From positions 767,789-831,788 of the forward strand of contig NW_006763291.1 of the NCBI RefSeq assembly GCF_000218685.1: DNA of 64,000 bases, written 5' to 3'. The translations under genes were made by a program, and so were the position numbers. Source of the DNA: Serpula lacrymans var. lacrymans S7.9 (Eukaryota; Basidiomycota; Agaricomycetes; Boletales; Serpulaceae). This document shows positions 34,259 to 46,974 of the stretch, in pieces. Below the pieces are notes generated by a model that was given only the letters and a program-made list of their open reading frames with translations, was not told the DNA's origin and searched no databases. The stretch's first letter is position 1. Each line of letters begins with the position of its first letter.

Positions 34259-37200
34259 TCAAGCGCCGATGTGTATGAACACAATCCTTTGGTCCAACGG
34301 CACCTCGTCCTTGTTTACCACCTTCGCCGCCTTATTCAGTGCCTTTGCGGCGTTTGTGCCATCAATACCTTCGCCAAAAAGGACGTTATAGAATTCCGAA
34401 ACCATATAATGAGTAGTCTTGTCGTCGACGGCAAACATAGTGCCGATGACACTCCGAAACCCAGAAAATTGTATACCTGCCGCTAGGTGGATGACTTCGT
34501 CAGGCGTATTCTTGTCACCAACAGCGGTATGGCATGCCGACAGAAACGCAAATTCTGGATGAGCAAGGTCCGCATGTATAATGTCCAGTAAGCGAAGCGG
34601 TTTATCGCGTAGGGCAAAAGATGAGTCGAAAGGTTGTGAGATATCTTGCTTTCCGTGACAGGCTAGATGTACCCAGCCGTGTTCGTGCATTTCACGTAAC
34701 ACAGCATCCGACGTGCTTGCACTACCAGTCAGCTCGGAGTAAGACATCGATGCTGGAATAAGGCTCCTAGCTAACGCAAGTTCCTTGTCTATGGACTTCA
34801 ACTCGAGCTCGGGACTACCTTCATTTGGCTGCGCCTGACCTATCGCGACAAATGTATGTGCATTGGAGTTATTTGCAGACGCCCTCCTGGAGCGTATGAG
34901 TGCAGATAGTGTCGGGGTATAGGAAGAGATATATAGGCTTGAGAGGTTAAGTTGACCTTTACGATACGGTCCAGCACCATGCAATGGTAACGACGTCAGC
35001 TTAGAAGTAGGACACCACCATATACGAGATCCTATAGGTACTAAGTCTTTGAGCTCCTCGACAATGGGATGAACAATCATTTCCCAAAGTTTGCGCAGGA
35101 TAGGTATAAGCCGCTTTTCTCTTATTTATTCCTCGCCAACAGCAGGGGTACTCTTCAGAGCGTCCGTGAAATCAGAGGACATTGCGGAAATATCTTCTAT
35201 GGTAACTCGAGGGAGATTGACAAGACGAAGCTGACCGTCACTCATAACGATGATAGCAGCACAACAAGGTTGACTGATGTTTACAATTATAACAGGCCCG
35301 CAATCAGCTACGCTCCTGAGTTCATTGAATGGTGTAGGTTCAATGAAATGCTGGAAATTTTCGAATTTACGAATGTTGTTTACTGTTGTATTCCATTGTT
35401 CAGACGTATGTCGATAGAATTTTGCCTTTTCTTCGAACGGCAGGTATGACTCGTCCGTAACCCTGGAAGAAAAGGAGTTTCCACTCTCCAGTAGTTTGCT
35501 CAGACGTTCGAAGCCTTCAGCAAGCTTGCACCCATCTTCGCCCAAAAGGCGAAGACGATCAAGTGGAGTCCTCAGTCGTGCAAGCTGTGCCCACAGTAAA
35601 CCTCTACCTTGCTCTAAGAGCTCTACAGCAGTATCCAAGCGATTTTCTTTTATTGCTTGTGCTGCAGCCTCTGACGCTAACGATGACGGTGCGGATCGCA
35701 GAGCCTGATGACGTGATTGCATGGACGGCGTAGACAGTAAGTAGCGATCGAGGAGAGTAACAGAGGTTTTATGGGCCAATAGGAGTGATGAGTGTTGCTG
35801 CTTCTTGGCTTCTGATATCCAAGACAAAGAAGCCTGGAACCGTCGCCACGTACCACTCGTAGCATGATTAGCAGATCGTTCGTGGTACCAAAAAGCCTGT
35901 TGCTGTTCGTCAACGTCGTGGGATAATGTATATCTTGCAATGTGAGTTAATGCGAGATAGTTATAGATTATATAGAGATCTGGGTGACCTTCGGGTAGAG
36001 CCTCCATTGCAATATGGAGGTAATCGATGGCATTTTTGAGATCGGTGATATCTCCCTGCTTCTGGAAACGAAGGCGGAGAATATTGGCTTGAGTATAAAA
36101 TATTGACGGTCGATCAGGATGGGTTTGAGGGCAGATATCAAGTGCAGTCTGACAATGTTCGGTGGAACGATTGAGGTCTACTGGATCCTCCTGTTGCAAA
36201 TAGCGCACAACAAGAGCATTCGCTAAACTCACTAGCGATAAAAAGTGCTTCGGATGACCAACAGGGCGCAACGCCAAAGCGCTCTCATAGTGTTGCACAG
36301 CAAGCTCGATATCCTGAGACATTTTGTGTTGTTCGAAGCGAGTTAGATAGGCATTGGCAATATTTGTGTGTGACACACAAAGCTTAGGGTGGTTGGGAGG
36401 ATGGGATTCCAGTGCCGCACGATATTGCTCAATTGCTAGCTCCAGGTCTGTTGAGTCCCCCTCACTCTGAAAGCGGGAAAATAGAGCATTTGCAAAGCTC
36501 ATCAGGAGCCACGAGCGGTTAGGGCTATCCGGAGAAAGCAACTGCAGCGCACTGCCATAATGTTCAATGGCGAGCTCCAGATCTGCAAAATTCCCTTGCT
36601 GAGAGTAACGAACTAAGAGCGAATTTGCCAATTCAGTCAATGAAGTCGACCGCGCAGCATGCCCTGGAGGTCGCAGGCGCAAAGCCTCGTTATGATAAGT
36701 GAGGGCAAGTTGTAGATCTTCCAAGTCACCTTGTTGATCAAACCGAGTTCGGAGAGCTGTTGCAAAAGTCTGAAGCAGCAAGGAGCGGCCTGGGTGGTTG
36801 GGGGAGCGTGAGGCCAGAACCTGACCACAGTATTTAATGGCTCCAGATAAATCATTTGCGTCTCCTTTATGTTCAAATCGAGTGAAGTAAACATTGGCCA
36901 AGTTAAGATGCAGTGTATCATGATCCAGCTGGGCCGCAGGAGGCATCTTCAATGCACCTTCATAATTTTCGATAGCCAGTTGGAGGTCCTCAAAATTTCC
37001 ATACTGCATAAAACGAGCTCGCAACGCATTACCAAACACCATGAGTAGCGAGCGATAGTGGCGATTTTCGGGAGGGCACATAGTGACAGCAATCCCGCAG
37101 TACTCAACCGCCAGGTTTAGGTCTGTCTGACTTCCTGCGCGACTAAAGCGTGTAAGAAGCGCGGAAGCGTGGTTGGAGAGTAATAACGGATAGTCAAGGG

Positions 37201-38206
37201 ATTCACGAGGAAGTAAATTTCGAGCTTCCTCGTAGTGCTTAATGGCGAGTCCTAGGTGGGCAATTTCCCCTGCCTGGTCAAAATGGACTAACAGAGCATT
37301 GGCAAGATTCATGTGCAAAGAAGAGCGACTTGAATGTTTGGGTGAACAGACTGCTAGCGCTTCTTTATAATGTGTGATGGATAGTTCCAAGTCTGCTCGG
37401 TCGCCGAGTCCATCGAATCGAGTCTTGAGAGCAGTGGCAAGATTCATGAGTGACATCGGACGATCCAAATGGCCTGGAGGGTGGAGACCTAACACGCTAC
37501 CATAAGTGTCAATACATAACTCTAAGTCTGTGTAGTCCCCCTGCTTCTCAAAGCGAGATCGATATGCGTTTCCAAGTGTCGTGAGTGCCGAGGGACGCCA
37601 CGGATGCCCTACAGCATAGAGTTGTACTGCTTCGCTGCTGTGACGAATAGCCAGATCAAGGTCCTCAGATCGCCCTTCTCCCTCATAGCGCGTGAGTAGC
37701 ACGTCAGAAAGATTTAGAATTGACGATGAGCGATCAGGGTGTCCTTGTGGGCGTAAATCCAGAGCTTTTATGTGGTAGGTAACCGCGAGATCTAAATCTG
37801 CAGTGTCCCGTCGCCGCTCATACCGAGCCGTAAGGGCTAGGGCCGAGTTTTCAAGCACGTTGGCACGGTCGAGATGCTCTAAAGGGAGCATCGTTAAGGA
37901 ACCAAGATAACAACTGATAGCTTCTTCAAGATCCTTTAAGTTCTCTTTCTCCTGAAATCGAGTGAAAACGGCATTGCCGAAAGACAACAGAAAGGAGGAA
38001 CGGCTTGGGTGCACCATAGGACACAACCCCATTGCCTCTGTGTAATACGTTATACTAGTGTCCAGGTCGTAAGTATCCCTTTGCACGTCGTATCTAGCAC
38101 AATGAATGTCTGCAAGATCCATCAGGACAGAGCAGCGCTCAGCTGGGTTCAAGCTGGATGTCTGCAGTTTAGCTGTTCCACGTTCAATAAGCGAATCCAA
38201 GTTCAT
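34259..38206 (-). CDS. TPR-CHAT protein, interrupted by an in-frame TAA
   Basis: CHAT domains are caspase-like Cys proteases; in fungi they occur in large TPR-CHAT families linked to immunity or programmed cell death, by analogy with bacterial TPR-CHAT (Craspase). Residues 1-760 are about 17 TPR-like repeats of some 43 residues (patterns such as DLELAIEHY and HPxR). A linker follows with LEQGRGLLWAQLARLRTPL. The CHAT domain (34259-35116) has WWCP, then the presumed catalytic His in HLACHGK and Cys in FLSACHTAVGD, then GFRSVIGTMFAVDD. One TAA at 35128-35126 separates the two parts, which are in the same frame. On both sides the sequence reads as continuous family sequence (DALKSTPAVGEE, stop, then RLIPILRKLWEM). 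The only short GT-AG intron that removes it in frame would be 33 nt. It may be a pseudogene, a read-through case or an unusual intron. Confidence 0.85.
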
Positions 38207-38836
38207 ATCATCCTAGCCAGCATCACATCGGAACCATCGAATAACTTCAGATCAGCGTTCGGGCCCAAAGATGTTACAAGGCTCACCTCCGCCATACTGT
38301 GGGATATAACGATCGCTAAACTAAAGCCAATCAAATTCCTGAATGATGGATTCTGCGAAGGAGCCTATGATGTATGGGTATCGGCAAGCCTTACCATTGA
38401 CAAGTTTAAGCCTAATGTGTTGGCTATGGTGAACCACAAAAGGTAGGGATATCGAATTTGGTATTGTGTCCCCCAGACGTTATTTGTGTTTCCGTCACGA
38501 CAAGATAGAACACTACCTGCGGTTTTACATCGCCCAGGTGCTGACAACCGCCTCCTTGAACATTGCTTCACATTGTGCGCTTATTTGAACCAAGAGCCTC
38601 GAGGACAGCGGCGCATTCTTAAGGAACCAAGAAAAGCTGAGGTGCTGAATGAAGCTCTAGAAAAATATACTTATCAGACATAACCAATGCGTTAGGCTAA
38701 GGGTCAAAATAAACCCTAACCCGAGGGCCCTCGAGTGGCCCGGCGACCCTTTTGTGGAACCGCATTGTCAAACAAACCTGAACCTGAATTCTTGCCTTTA
38801 TGCTTCTTATTCCTTCATTTTGACTACATATTCACC
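38207..38836. promoter_or_regulatory. divergent region between TPR-CHAT and DCP1
   Basis: The two genes point away from each other. The minus strand of 38220-38460 holds a frame with one stop that faintly resembles a C2-like domain (LNLSMVRLADTHT, then QNPSFRNLIGFSLAIVIS), a domain often found before the TPRs in this family. It is not in frame with the annotated start and may be a decayed N-terminus. The part near DCP1 is CT-rich and should contain that gene's promoter. Confidence 0.3.
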
Positions 38837-41454
38837 ATGGGACCTCCTCGTCGAGCTCGTTCAAATTCATCTGTATCGAATTACAGCCCTAATCTTGTAC
38901 AACGCCAACAGCAATCACCATATCAGCCTCCAGCTACACCGTCCCAACATCTGGGCATGTCTCCAGCTTCGAGGTATCACCACAACATGAAAGTCCTTCG
39001 ACGGCGCGATCCTTCAATTGTATCTATATTTGATCAGTTCAGCCATGTCTGCGTCTATCACCACAACGGCGACAAATGGGAGAAGCAAGGCTTCGAGGGC
39101 AGCATGTTCTTGTATGAGCGGTTAGTTTTATGTTTCCTCTGGTGGCTTTCTGTTATTTTAAGACATCTGACGCACGAAATCTACAGCAACTCGTACCCTC
39201 CTTATGGGTTCTACATCCTCAATCGAGTGGGAATGGACGATTATATTCAGCGACTTTATCCGGAAGATAACATCGGAGCGCACGGAAACTATCTTATGTT
39301 GCGCTCCTATCCCGAGTTCACAGCTCGTAGATTAGCAGAAGCACGCACTAAATTATCTCCTTCTGAACATGAGGGCGAGTCCTCCAAATTTGCGAAAGAA
39401 TATAGTATCTTAAACCCAGAAAAACTGCAAGACATGGATAAAGGCAAATCACTGACGGTGGGTCTGTGGTGCTTTGCGACAGACGCCCGAGAGCCTTTAA
39501 ACGACGTAATGCTTCGGTATGTTGGGCGCTTATTGTAAAAGAGATAAGAAATATTCTAATGTTTATGGGGAGAATAGACTACACTCGTATATTAAGAAAA
39601 ACATACCCTACCCGGAGGAGTTTAGATATGGGCCGGATCGACCTCCCCCTCCTAACTTGCATTCGTCGACTCGCCCTAACGGTATGCGTAATTCACACAT
39701 ATGCTGCATTTGGTTTCTCATGGCAATGATGTAGGAAAAACACATTCACGCTCAGTATCAAGCGCATCTGATGCAAGCATATCCGAAGTAGACGAAGATC
39801 GGTACCGAAGTTCTTCTGCCTCTTCCAGCTTGCATAGAAATGGAAAGGCGAATAGTAATGGACATGAATCTGATCTGGATAAGTTATTCGCTAAGTTAGG
39901 AGGTGGACCACCAAGTCAGGCGACGAATACTCCCTCGACTGTAACAGTTGACAGCCTCTTCGCTTCCATAGGCAGCATAGGTTCAACGCAGAAAAAACCA
40001 GATCCCATCCCTACTCCTAGCGCCACTCCTTCCCGCGGACTATCTCTTTTGGACACTATCTTTGCGTCCGCGACCCCACCACCTGCTCGCGATGGCCGCG
40101 TAAGCCGCGCAGCTTATCAAAATGGTGTATCATCCCCGCCGTCTTTACCAGCTTCTACACATTCGCAATCCTCGTCTTCGTCGATGTCTTCTTCGCTTTC
40201 GGTTCATAAGCAAACGGCACACATAGTATCTCCCACACCAACGACTACGTCAGTACCTCAAATCCTGAATCAAGATGTTATTTCGTCCCTTTTAGGTCTT
40301 CCACCCTCACGTGCTTCTTCCGTCGCAGCTAGCTCGTCCAGTTCGCGCCTTTCAGGGAAAGATCGATACGAAGGAGATAACGAGAGTAGTGATGGTGATG
40401 ACCTTGGCGCATCTGATGGTGGATATTCAGAATCTAGCACTGTTCTAGACGCAGACGCTGATGTGAATATAGAGCTGCAAGCAGCCGGCTCCTCTTCTGG
40501 AATACCTCTGTTGGCTGTCCCCTACGACAACGACGAACACAGACAAGCAAATGGCAACATACTCGGTGATGCCACACCTCGAGCAGCCCTTCGACCGATG
40601 AGTTCAGACATCACTGCGGTCAGCGAGCTCTTGAGTGCGTGCGCTCCATCCAGTACGTCTTCTACACGAACTCGAACACAAAAGCGCACATCCCAATCCC
40701 TTTCCGCACCTCTTCTCAAAGTCCCTAAAACTCTAGCTTCTCCATCCGCTAATACCACCCCTACCATTGGCACATCATCCCTATCGCCAGCCCCTTCCGC
40801 GAAGACAATTACCGCCCGCCCTCTTGTCCCCTTCGAGGCCGACTCAGAGTTATGGCCCTATCCACGCGCTCCAGTCGACGATCGCGCCCTGGATGCTGAC
40901 AGCGACGTTGTAGAACTCGACTTTGCTGATACCAGTGCTTTGAGAAATCCCCATGCGCTCTCCCGTCATCTCCAGGACCAGGATCTCTCCAAGGGAAAAA
41001 AGCAGAAGAAGGGTAAGAGGGAGCGCGCTGCAGACCGCGAGCGTGAGAGAGAAGAGATAGAAAAGAGCTGGGATGTCCCTGCACCTCCGGCTGCCTCCCC
41101 GCCTCCCCGCTCTGTACCATACTCAATCCCCTCTTCACCTGAATATGCCAGAGTCCCTAACGGGAACGGGAAGGCAAAGGAAGCACGTGGTTCAGCTTCT
41201 CAATCAGCTTCCGGTATAGTCGACAAGTCACAAATAATCGACACAAATGTTGCGTATGAATCCATGGCGTCTGGTTTTGCGCTGCAGGAGAGGAAAATGG
41301 ATCTTAAACCGTTGTCAAGGAGTGATTTTTTGACTCTGATCCATGTACGTGAATTCTTTTTGTTCATGAGCTGTGGTGCTTATTGTTTGTATCACAGACT
41401 GACAAACAGTTTGTTGATACTCTTTGGCGTGACTATACGTCTCGATATGCCTGA
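38837..41454 (+). CDS. DCP1: mRNA decapping factor Dcp1
   Basis: Dcp1 activates the decapping enzyme Dcp2 in cytoplasmic P-bodies. Exons are 38837-39120, 39187-39516, 39578-39681, 39735-41344 and 41398-41454 (all GT-AG, phases consistent), giving 794 residues. The N-terminal EVH1 domain is clear: NMKVLRRRDPSIVSIFDQ, WEKQGFEGSMFLYER, then YGFYILNRVGMDDYIQRL and IPYPEEFRYGP. A long Ser/Pro-rich region contains short conserved VDSLFA motifs (about residues 300-350). The C-terminus, PLSRSDFLTLIH plus TDKQFVDTLWRDYTSRY, is the short helical trimerisation-type element of fungal and animal Dcp1. The first intron (66 nt) is in frame and stop-free. The gene is divergent from the TPR-CHAT gene. Confidence 0.92.
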
Positions 41455-41754
41455 TCAACTTTTCACGAGTGTCTGCTTGAGTGTAACCTGCAATTCGCGC
41501 AGTTTTATTTTGATCTTGATTGATATTATTTCTTGCTCGTAAATCACACAACTGTCTCGCTCCTTGTTATTTCACAGCCTTCACTACTAGTAAAGCTCCC
41601 CCGCTGCCCCGCTCCTTCTACATTCTAGTCTGTATCATTGATGTGCTCACCTCTTTCGTATCACGGCTCTGAATTAGCATGTTATCTCTCATTTATCCTG
41701 TCGCCGTAGTGGATACCGAAAACGAAATGATTGACATTGTATTAGGTAGTTTTA

Positions 41755-42550
41755 TTATGCCACGTCTGTGCTCGTGCCGATGCGTGGAATGCTCGACTGG
41801 GAGTTAAGTATCTGCAGGGCAGCATCCCTCCGAGTGTTCTGCAACTTCCACATCCAGTTCAAGTCCCGTTGAACTTTGAGTTTTCTTGCTCGCTGTCTCC
41901 TCTTATTCAAATGACTCCAATCCTCTCCATGACCCACGGCAGCGGATGTGAAGCGCGGTGGTTCAGGCTTCAGTAAGGATTTCTGGTGCTTTCCAGATGC
42001 ACTTGGTTTGGGCTTCTGTTTGACTTTTGCTTGCCATAACCAAGTGTTGACTGCGGTGGAGAGCAAATCTCCTTGTTGCCGTCGCGCAGACTTTGTCATT
42101 GTCTGCAACCTCTGCTCAACCTCTGCTTGCGACAGTGTACGCTTCGTGCACACTTTCTCCACAACGTTACTCGCAGCTAGATGTGGTAACACGATATTTT
42201 TCAAGTAACTAGTCGCATTATGACAAAATGAGCGAACGACGCATGTAAATGACAAGTAGGACGTACCTGATTGAGCGTATAGCATGTTTCGGATGAGGAG
42301 GTTCTGGAGGAGGCTGTCTTTCCAAACCACGTCTAGATTGTGCCTGGCTGATTGGCTTCCTTGGGACAAGACGCTGCAACGGTTTGTCTGAGGACGGTGA
42401 AATGCCTGTCTTGTTCACCGCGATGTTGAATATATCTTTGGTGGAAAGAGGTTGAGGTGAAGTTGCAATGATTGAGCGAACAAGTTTTCGGGCGACAGGT
42501 GTGCATTGTCGACTCCATTGATGAAGGCTGTTCGGGAAACTAGCCGCCAT
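41755..42550 (-). CDS. basic orphan protein, possibly mitochondrial
   Basis: Exons 42550-42267 and 42208-41755 (GTACGT donor, 58-nt intron) give 245 residues. The N-terminus MAASFPNSLHQWSRQ has Arg/Lys and hydroxylated residues but few acids, as mitochondrial presequences do. The middle has HPKHAIRSISYLKNIVLPHL and a QxRLQTMTKSARRQQG helix. The C-terminus is very basic (HLNKRRQRARKLKVQRDLNW). That composition would suit a mitochondrial ribosome or RNA-binding factor, but I recognise no family. It is divergent from the next gene with 144 bp between the two ATGs. Confidence 0.7.
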
Positions 42551-42694
42551 GCTCAATGTAAAGTTTTGCAGTGGACTGTCCTTGAAAGCAGCGGAAAAGT
42601 CACTGGACGCGGGCTACTCTCGCCACGTGCAACTCGCGTGCGTGGATCTCAAACTTGGCCGAGCTCAGCAACACACGGCAGACGCCGACCTCCC

Positions 42695-43513
42695 ATGGCA
42701 AGAACTCGTAAAGCCAAAGTCAGTTCAGCGAATGCTACCTCGCCCAAGGTCGAGATACCTGAAGACGAGCAATGGCGCTTGATTGACGAGAGCGGTATCC
42801 TGGACAAAATCCAAACACCGGGTGTAACTAAAGATATTGCAAATGCCGAACACACGACAGTCCGTGCGGAAGAAGAGGAGACACCACTTGCAGATGAGAT
42901 ATTCAGTGCAGCCATTCTCATCATGCCCTTTACATTCTTCTTCCTTTTAATGGACATGTGCGTCTCCGTCTATTTAGCAATATAATTGGTCTCGAGTGAT
43001 GTTTTCGGTCCTTATGATTTGAAGCCTGATCCACCAACAATACGCAAGACAACCTGGATTCAAAGAGCTAGCAGGGAGACTGGCAAACAACATTCCCAGT
43101 ACGTATTACGCCACGTCAAAATATGGGTGAAGCTAATAGGGAAATGTAGTACTGTCTCTTTTTGTATTTTACAGTATGTCAATCGTTCTTCTGCAGTTGC
43201 CTATTTGCTGAACGGATACTAGCTTCGCGCCATAAGGCTGACCGACGCACGCAAGCCCTTCTATTTCTCATCTCACTCTTCGTAGGTCCAAGGATGATTT
43301 GGCTAATCAACCGTGGCTCATGGCTAGTCAATATGCGACAAGTATGTCCTTTCCTGCGCTGAAACTCGCGACGTTACTGAATTCCCTCAGTGCCCTCCCT
43401 TTGCCACAGTTTGGCTGTACGCTGTTGTGCAGATGAACTTGGGACTAGCGGTAGCAAGTCTGATTCTTATCTTCGGTTGGGTATGGTGGTCGGGCATGAA
43501 ACTCCTCCTATAG
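42695..43513 (+). CDS. multi-pass membrane protein, DUF7719-like
   Basis: Exons are 42695-42957, 43025-43098, 43175-43341 and 43391-43513, with consistent phases, giving 208 residues. A charged N-terminus (MARTRKAKVS) precedes four hydrophobic helices: AAILIMPFTFFFLLMDI; a weak one after GFKELAGRLANNIP; ALLFLISLFVGPRMIWLI; and the C-terminal VQMNLGLAVASLILIFGWVWW. The motifs NRGSWLVNMRQCPP and TVWLYAVVQMNL match my memory of a conserved fungal membrane family (DUF7719) of unknown role, possibly in the endoplasmic reticulum. The assignment by memory is moderate; the membrane topology is seen directly. Confidence 0.8.
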
Positions 43514-44466
43514 ACGATGACTAGTAAAAACTCTATGGACATTCAACCTTGCAACAACCTTTCTCGACTTAAAACATGTATGAGGACATTTGATTTTATA
43601 ATGGAACAGTTAAGACCCGTGCTAATTGACAAAATATGTATCTGCTAAGAGGATTTAGCTGAAACCCTTAGATGCCCCGTAACGGCCACTCGTCAAATGT
43701 CAAATGTCGAATTTGACTGTGAGACGGACGCAACGTTAATGATAGTGGCACAGATCATATGATCGCTTTTAGCTCGATAGTACGCTCCACGAGATTGTAT
43801 GGTTGCATCTCGAGAGCACCTTTTACGAGGATCGTGGATACACCAATTTGTGCAAGATGAAGGTACTGCAAAAGCTGAAGGAGTTGATTCAGATGATATA
43901 TGGTGTGTGAATACTGCCTCTACTTGATAGTACTACAGACAACACTAGCTTGCAGTGCTATCTCAGCGTCTGATAGATAATTCATTTGATAATATGAAAT
44001 ATCAACCTTGTCAAAGCACCAGAGCCTGTCGACGTTGCCTATTACGTCTTGTGACTTCAAGTTGCAATCTTTTAGTCGCATCACTAGGGCTATGTGTGAG
44101 TACATATCACAGTCAAATTGCAACCTCATTGGTTGGAGAGGCAGACCAACTCTAATCCCTCGCCATCCAAAAGTGATGTTAACGTAGTCACCTGTCGGTG
44201 ATCATACGTGTTATCCAGGGGATGCTAACCCAAATGGGGCACCTCGGGTATTTTACGTTTCCCGGCTTCCTTTTCTGGCCCTCGCTTGGATCTCCCTAAT
44301 ACGCCATCAAGAACAGCCTGAGTATCAAACATAAGAATTGCTAAGCCACCGTTGCGATCTAAGTCTCCCCGCCATTCCATGGTGGCTAATCGCACGATAC
44401 CAGCATACCAGGCTTACAAGCTGTCCTTGAGCTGTCCTGCGATTAATATCCGAAGTTTCAGAGGCC
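43514..44466. other. intergenic region
   Basis: About 950 bp with only short ORFs (66 and 69 codons, antiparallel at 43920-44155). No conserved gene, RNA signature or repeat was recognised. Confidence 0.5.
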
Positions 44467-46271
44467 ATGTCTCTGACTTCGCCTCTGTGCGTATCCCGTT
44501 GTTCGAATAGAAGTAGAAATTTAACCGAACTATGATTTTTTTATTACAGAGATGTAAACACAATTATGACTGTAATATCTACTTGTGAGTGCACATTTTT
44601 TCTTATGGCAGTTACATTGAGCTTTATCTGTATTTTGTTGCAGCCATAGCATTTTATGACTACATTCTTACCTTTGCCGTGGAACTCGACCGATTTTGGT
44701 TGCGGCCTACCCGTACATGGGCTACTTTTCTTTTCTTCGTCAACCGTTATTTACTTATTTTGGGGCGTGTCCCTTTGATGATTGCATCGGCTTCTGTGAG
44801 GCCGTTATATGGCATGCTTAGAAATCCAGTGAGCATCTATTCCCTAAACATAAGGTGTGCTATATAACCCATCCCTTTGTACAGGCGTCCGTGTGGTCTA
44901 TTTACTTTGTTCTGCATGTGCTAAAAGTTGATGGATAGTAGCTGCCGCAACGTTCAACGTTACGATGAAATCACCATTATGCTTAGCCAAGGAGTTGGTG
45001 CAGGTTAGTCCTGTTTTTGAGCGCAGGGTGGAATTGATGTTAACTATTCATCAGTCTTGATGACAATGCGAGTCTACGCATTATACAACCAAAATCGCCG
45101 ATTACTTTGCGCGTTATTATTGATTGCAATGGCACTTATAGCAGAAGCCTGTGTGAGTGGCAAGGCTTTCACGTGTACTTTGACCAGGCTGACGTTGTTA
45201 TTTAGTGGGGCATTCTTTCAACGGCTCCTGTTACTCTTCCTCCGACATCTATGCCAGCAATAGGGTGTGATGACCCCCTTTCGCCACAACAGTAAGTTAT
45301 TTCCCTGTAGAAGTGGCCTGACCTCACTTCTGTGCGTTTCGTTTTCATTAGAGATGTTCGTAAGTATGAAAAGCTTTATGACGTGGTGACGCCCCTGAGT
45401 CTTGGTATCTTCTAGGTCTAGCGGGATCATGGAGCAGTCAGCTGGCCTTTGATAGTCTAATCTTCTGCCTGACTCTTTGGAAGACCTGGCGTATCGGGTC
45501 AGTCGGTGGGCGCCCTCTGGTCACCATTTTGCTACGTGATGGTAAGTGGATTTTTGAAAAGTTCCAGTTGATAGAAAGGTCAATGACAAAGTTCACTTCA
45601 CTGTTATGTTCATCAGGGGCTATGTATTTTGCGTAAGGCTTATCACTGTTTTACAGTTGAGATACTGAGGACACCCACAGGGTGATGGCCGCAGCCAATC
45701 TTGCCAATATCTTAACGTTTTTGGTATGACTTTTCCACCTTGTATGTCTTATTAAACTCATACTCTCCGTCTGTACCGGCAGCTTCCTCCTGTGAGTGTG
45801 CCCATTGGGTATCTTGGAATCATCCAATTTATAAGTTGTGTGTCTGCAGCTAGATAGCAGAGGTTCCGCAGCGAGATTTACAAATGTGTAAGTCATGATG
45901 GTTCCCCGCTGCAATGCATGTTTCCAACACTATGGCGCTAACTGGGTTTTTCTGTAAAATAAAATAAAAAGATTATCTGCGACGATGATATCACGAATGA
46001 TGCTCAATCTTCGCGACCCTCGTTTAGTCAACGGCACAAGGTCGGGCTTCAAGGACGACAGCTTACCACCGGTTACCTCGGTTTTCTCCATGGAGGCTCC
46101 CTTGTCAGAAATCGATTCGTATTTACTATCTACTAGATATACAACGCGTACAAGTGGGGTCACAGGGGACATCGGTAGGTTTTCAGATTTATTGTTAGGC
46201 CTCTACTAATTGATATGAAAACAGGCACCATGGATAACACCCCAGAGACTTCTCGCCTATGTCGACACTAG
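44467..46271 (+). CDS. DUF6533 seven-helix membrane protein
   Basis: This family is widespread and expanded in Agaricomycetes; its members look like receptors, but their function is unproven. The first helix region is YIELYLYFVAAIAFYDYILTF followed by AVELDRFW, the DUF6533 hallmark. Then come FFVNRYLLILGRVPL, LMTMRVYALYNQNRRLL, WSSQLAFDSLIFCLTLWKTWR and a LLRDGAMYF / ANLANILTFL pair. The cytoplasmic tail is Ser/Thr-rich and ends at TAG 46271. At least nine exons are needed. A clean join after the third helix (about 44835-44970) was not resolved, so a frameshift or a missed exon there remains possible. The start ATG 44467 fits the splicing phase if the first acceptor is ACAGAG. Confidence 0.8.
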
Positions 46272-46974
46272 AACTTGCATCCGTATCATGACACCTTACT
46301 TCAGGTTTATCTTAGATTCATTGGTATCTTTTAATCTTAAAGCATGTGGGTCTTCGTGGTTGATGTATATTACAATGTACACTACTATTCTTACGTCTTT
46401 CAAATTTTGAGGGAGTTAACAGTTCTTTCTTCGTGCCGTCGTCTGGTAGTATCGCGTCTCTCAAGGGATGTCTGCCGTAGAACCTATCTCTGAGAGCTTT
46501 TCAAGTAATGGTACTTCGTCACAAGCCAAATGAGGATCTGCCTGAGGCACTGTCACAGGAATAAGAGATGTGGAGTCCGAGCTGTGGCGCCGTCGCAACT
46601 CGAGAGAACAGGACAGCAGACGAACTTAGATTCGAAACAAGAACTACGCGGGCACGACACGAATTTTCAATGGAAGATGTACTAGCACGTGGTAGGGATC
46701 TAATTTATAAGATCCGCCAGAGATTGATACCGTGATTTGGTGTGTTGAGAATGTTGCAGATAATAAGGTGCTTTTATACAACCAATTTGAAGGGTCAGAT
46801 TGACAGAATCACAAAACAAAAGTTAATATTGATACACAGCATTGTCAGTGTCATGCCATATTATAAACCATAGATACTATTCGATAATAGCTTAGCAATA
46901 CGTATATATCATCGTCCTTAGGGAAAAGCTGAATGATCACGACTCATAATGCCACGACTCGTACTGGAGTATCT
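46272..46974. other. convergent 3' intergenic region
   Basis: About 0.7 kb between the 3' ends of the DUF6533 and glutamate decarboxylase genes. It is AT-rich from 46730 to 46930. No ORF or repeat of note. Confidence 0.5.

Noticed and set aside
38009..38446. 145-codon plus ORF overlapping the TPR gene start
   Set aside because: Half of it is antisense to TPR codons; the rest is better explained as a relic of the minus-strand gene or promoter.
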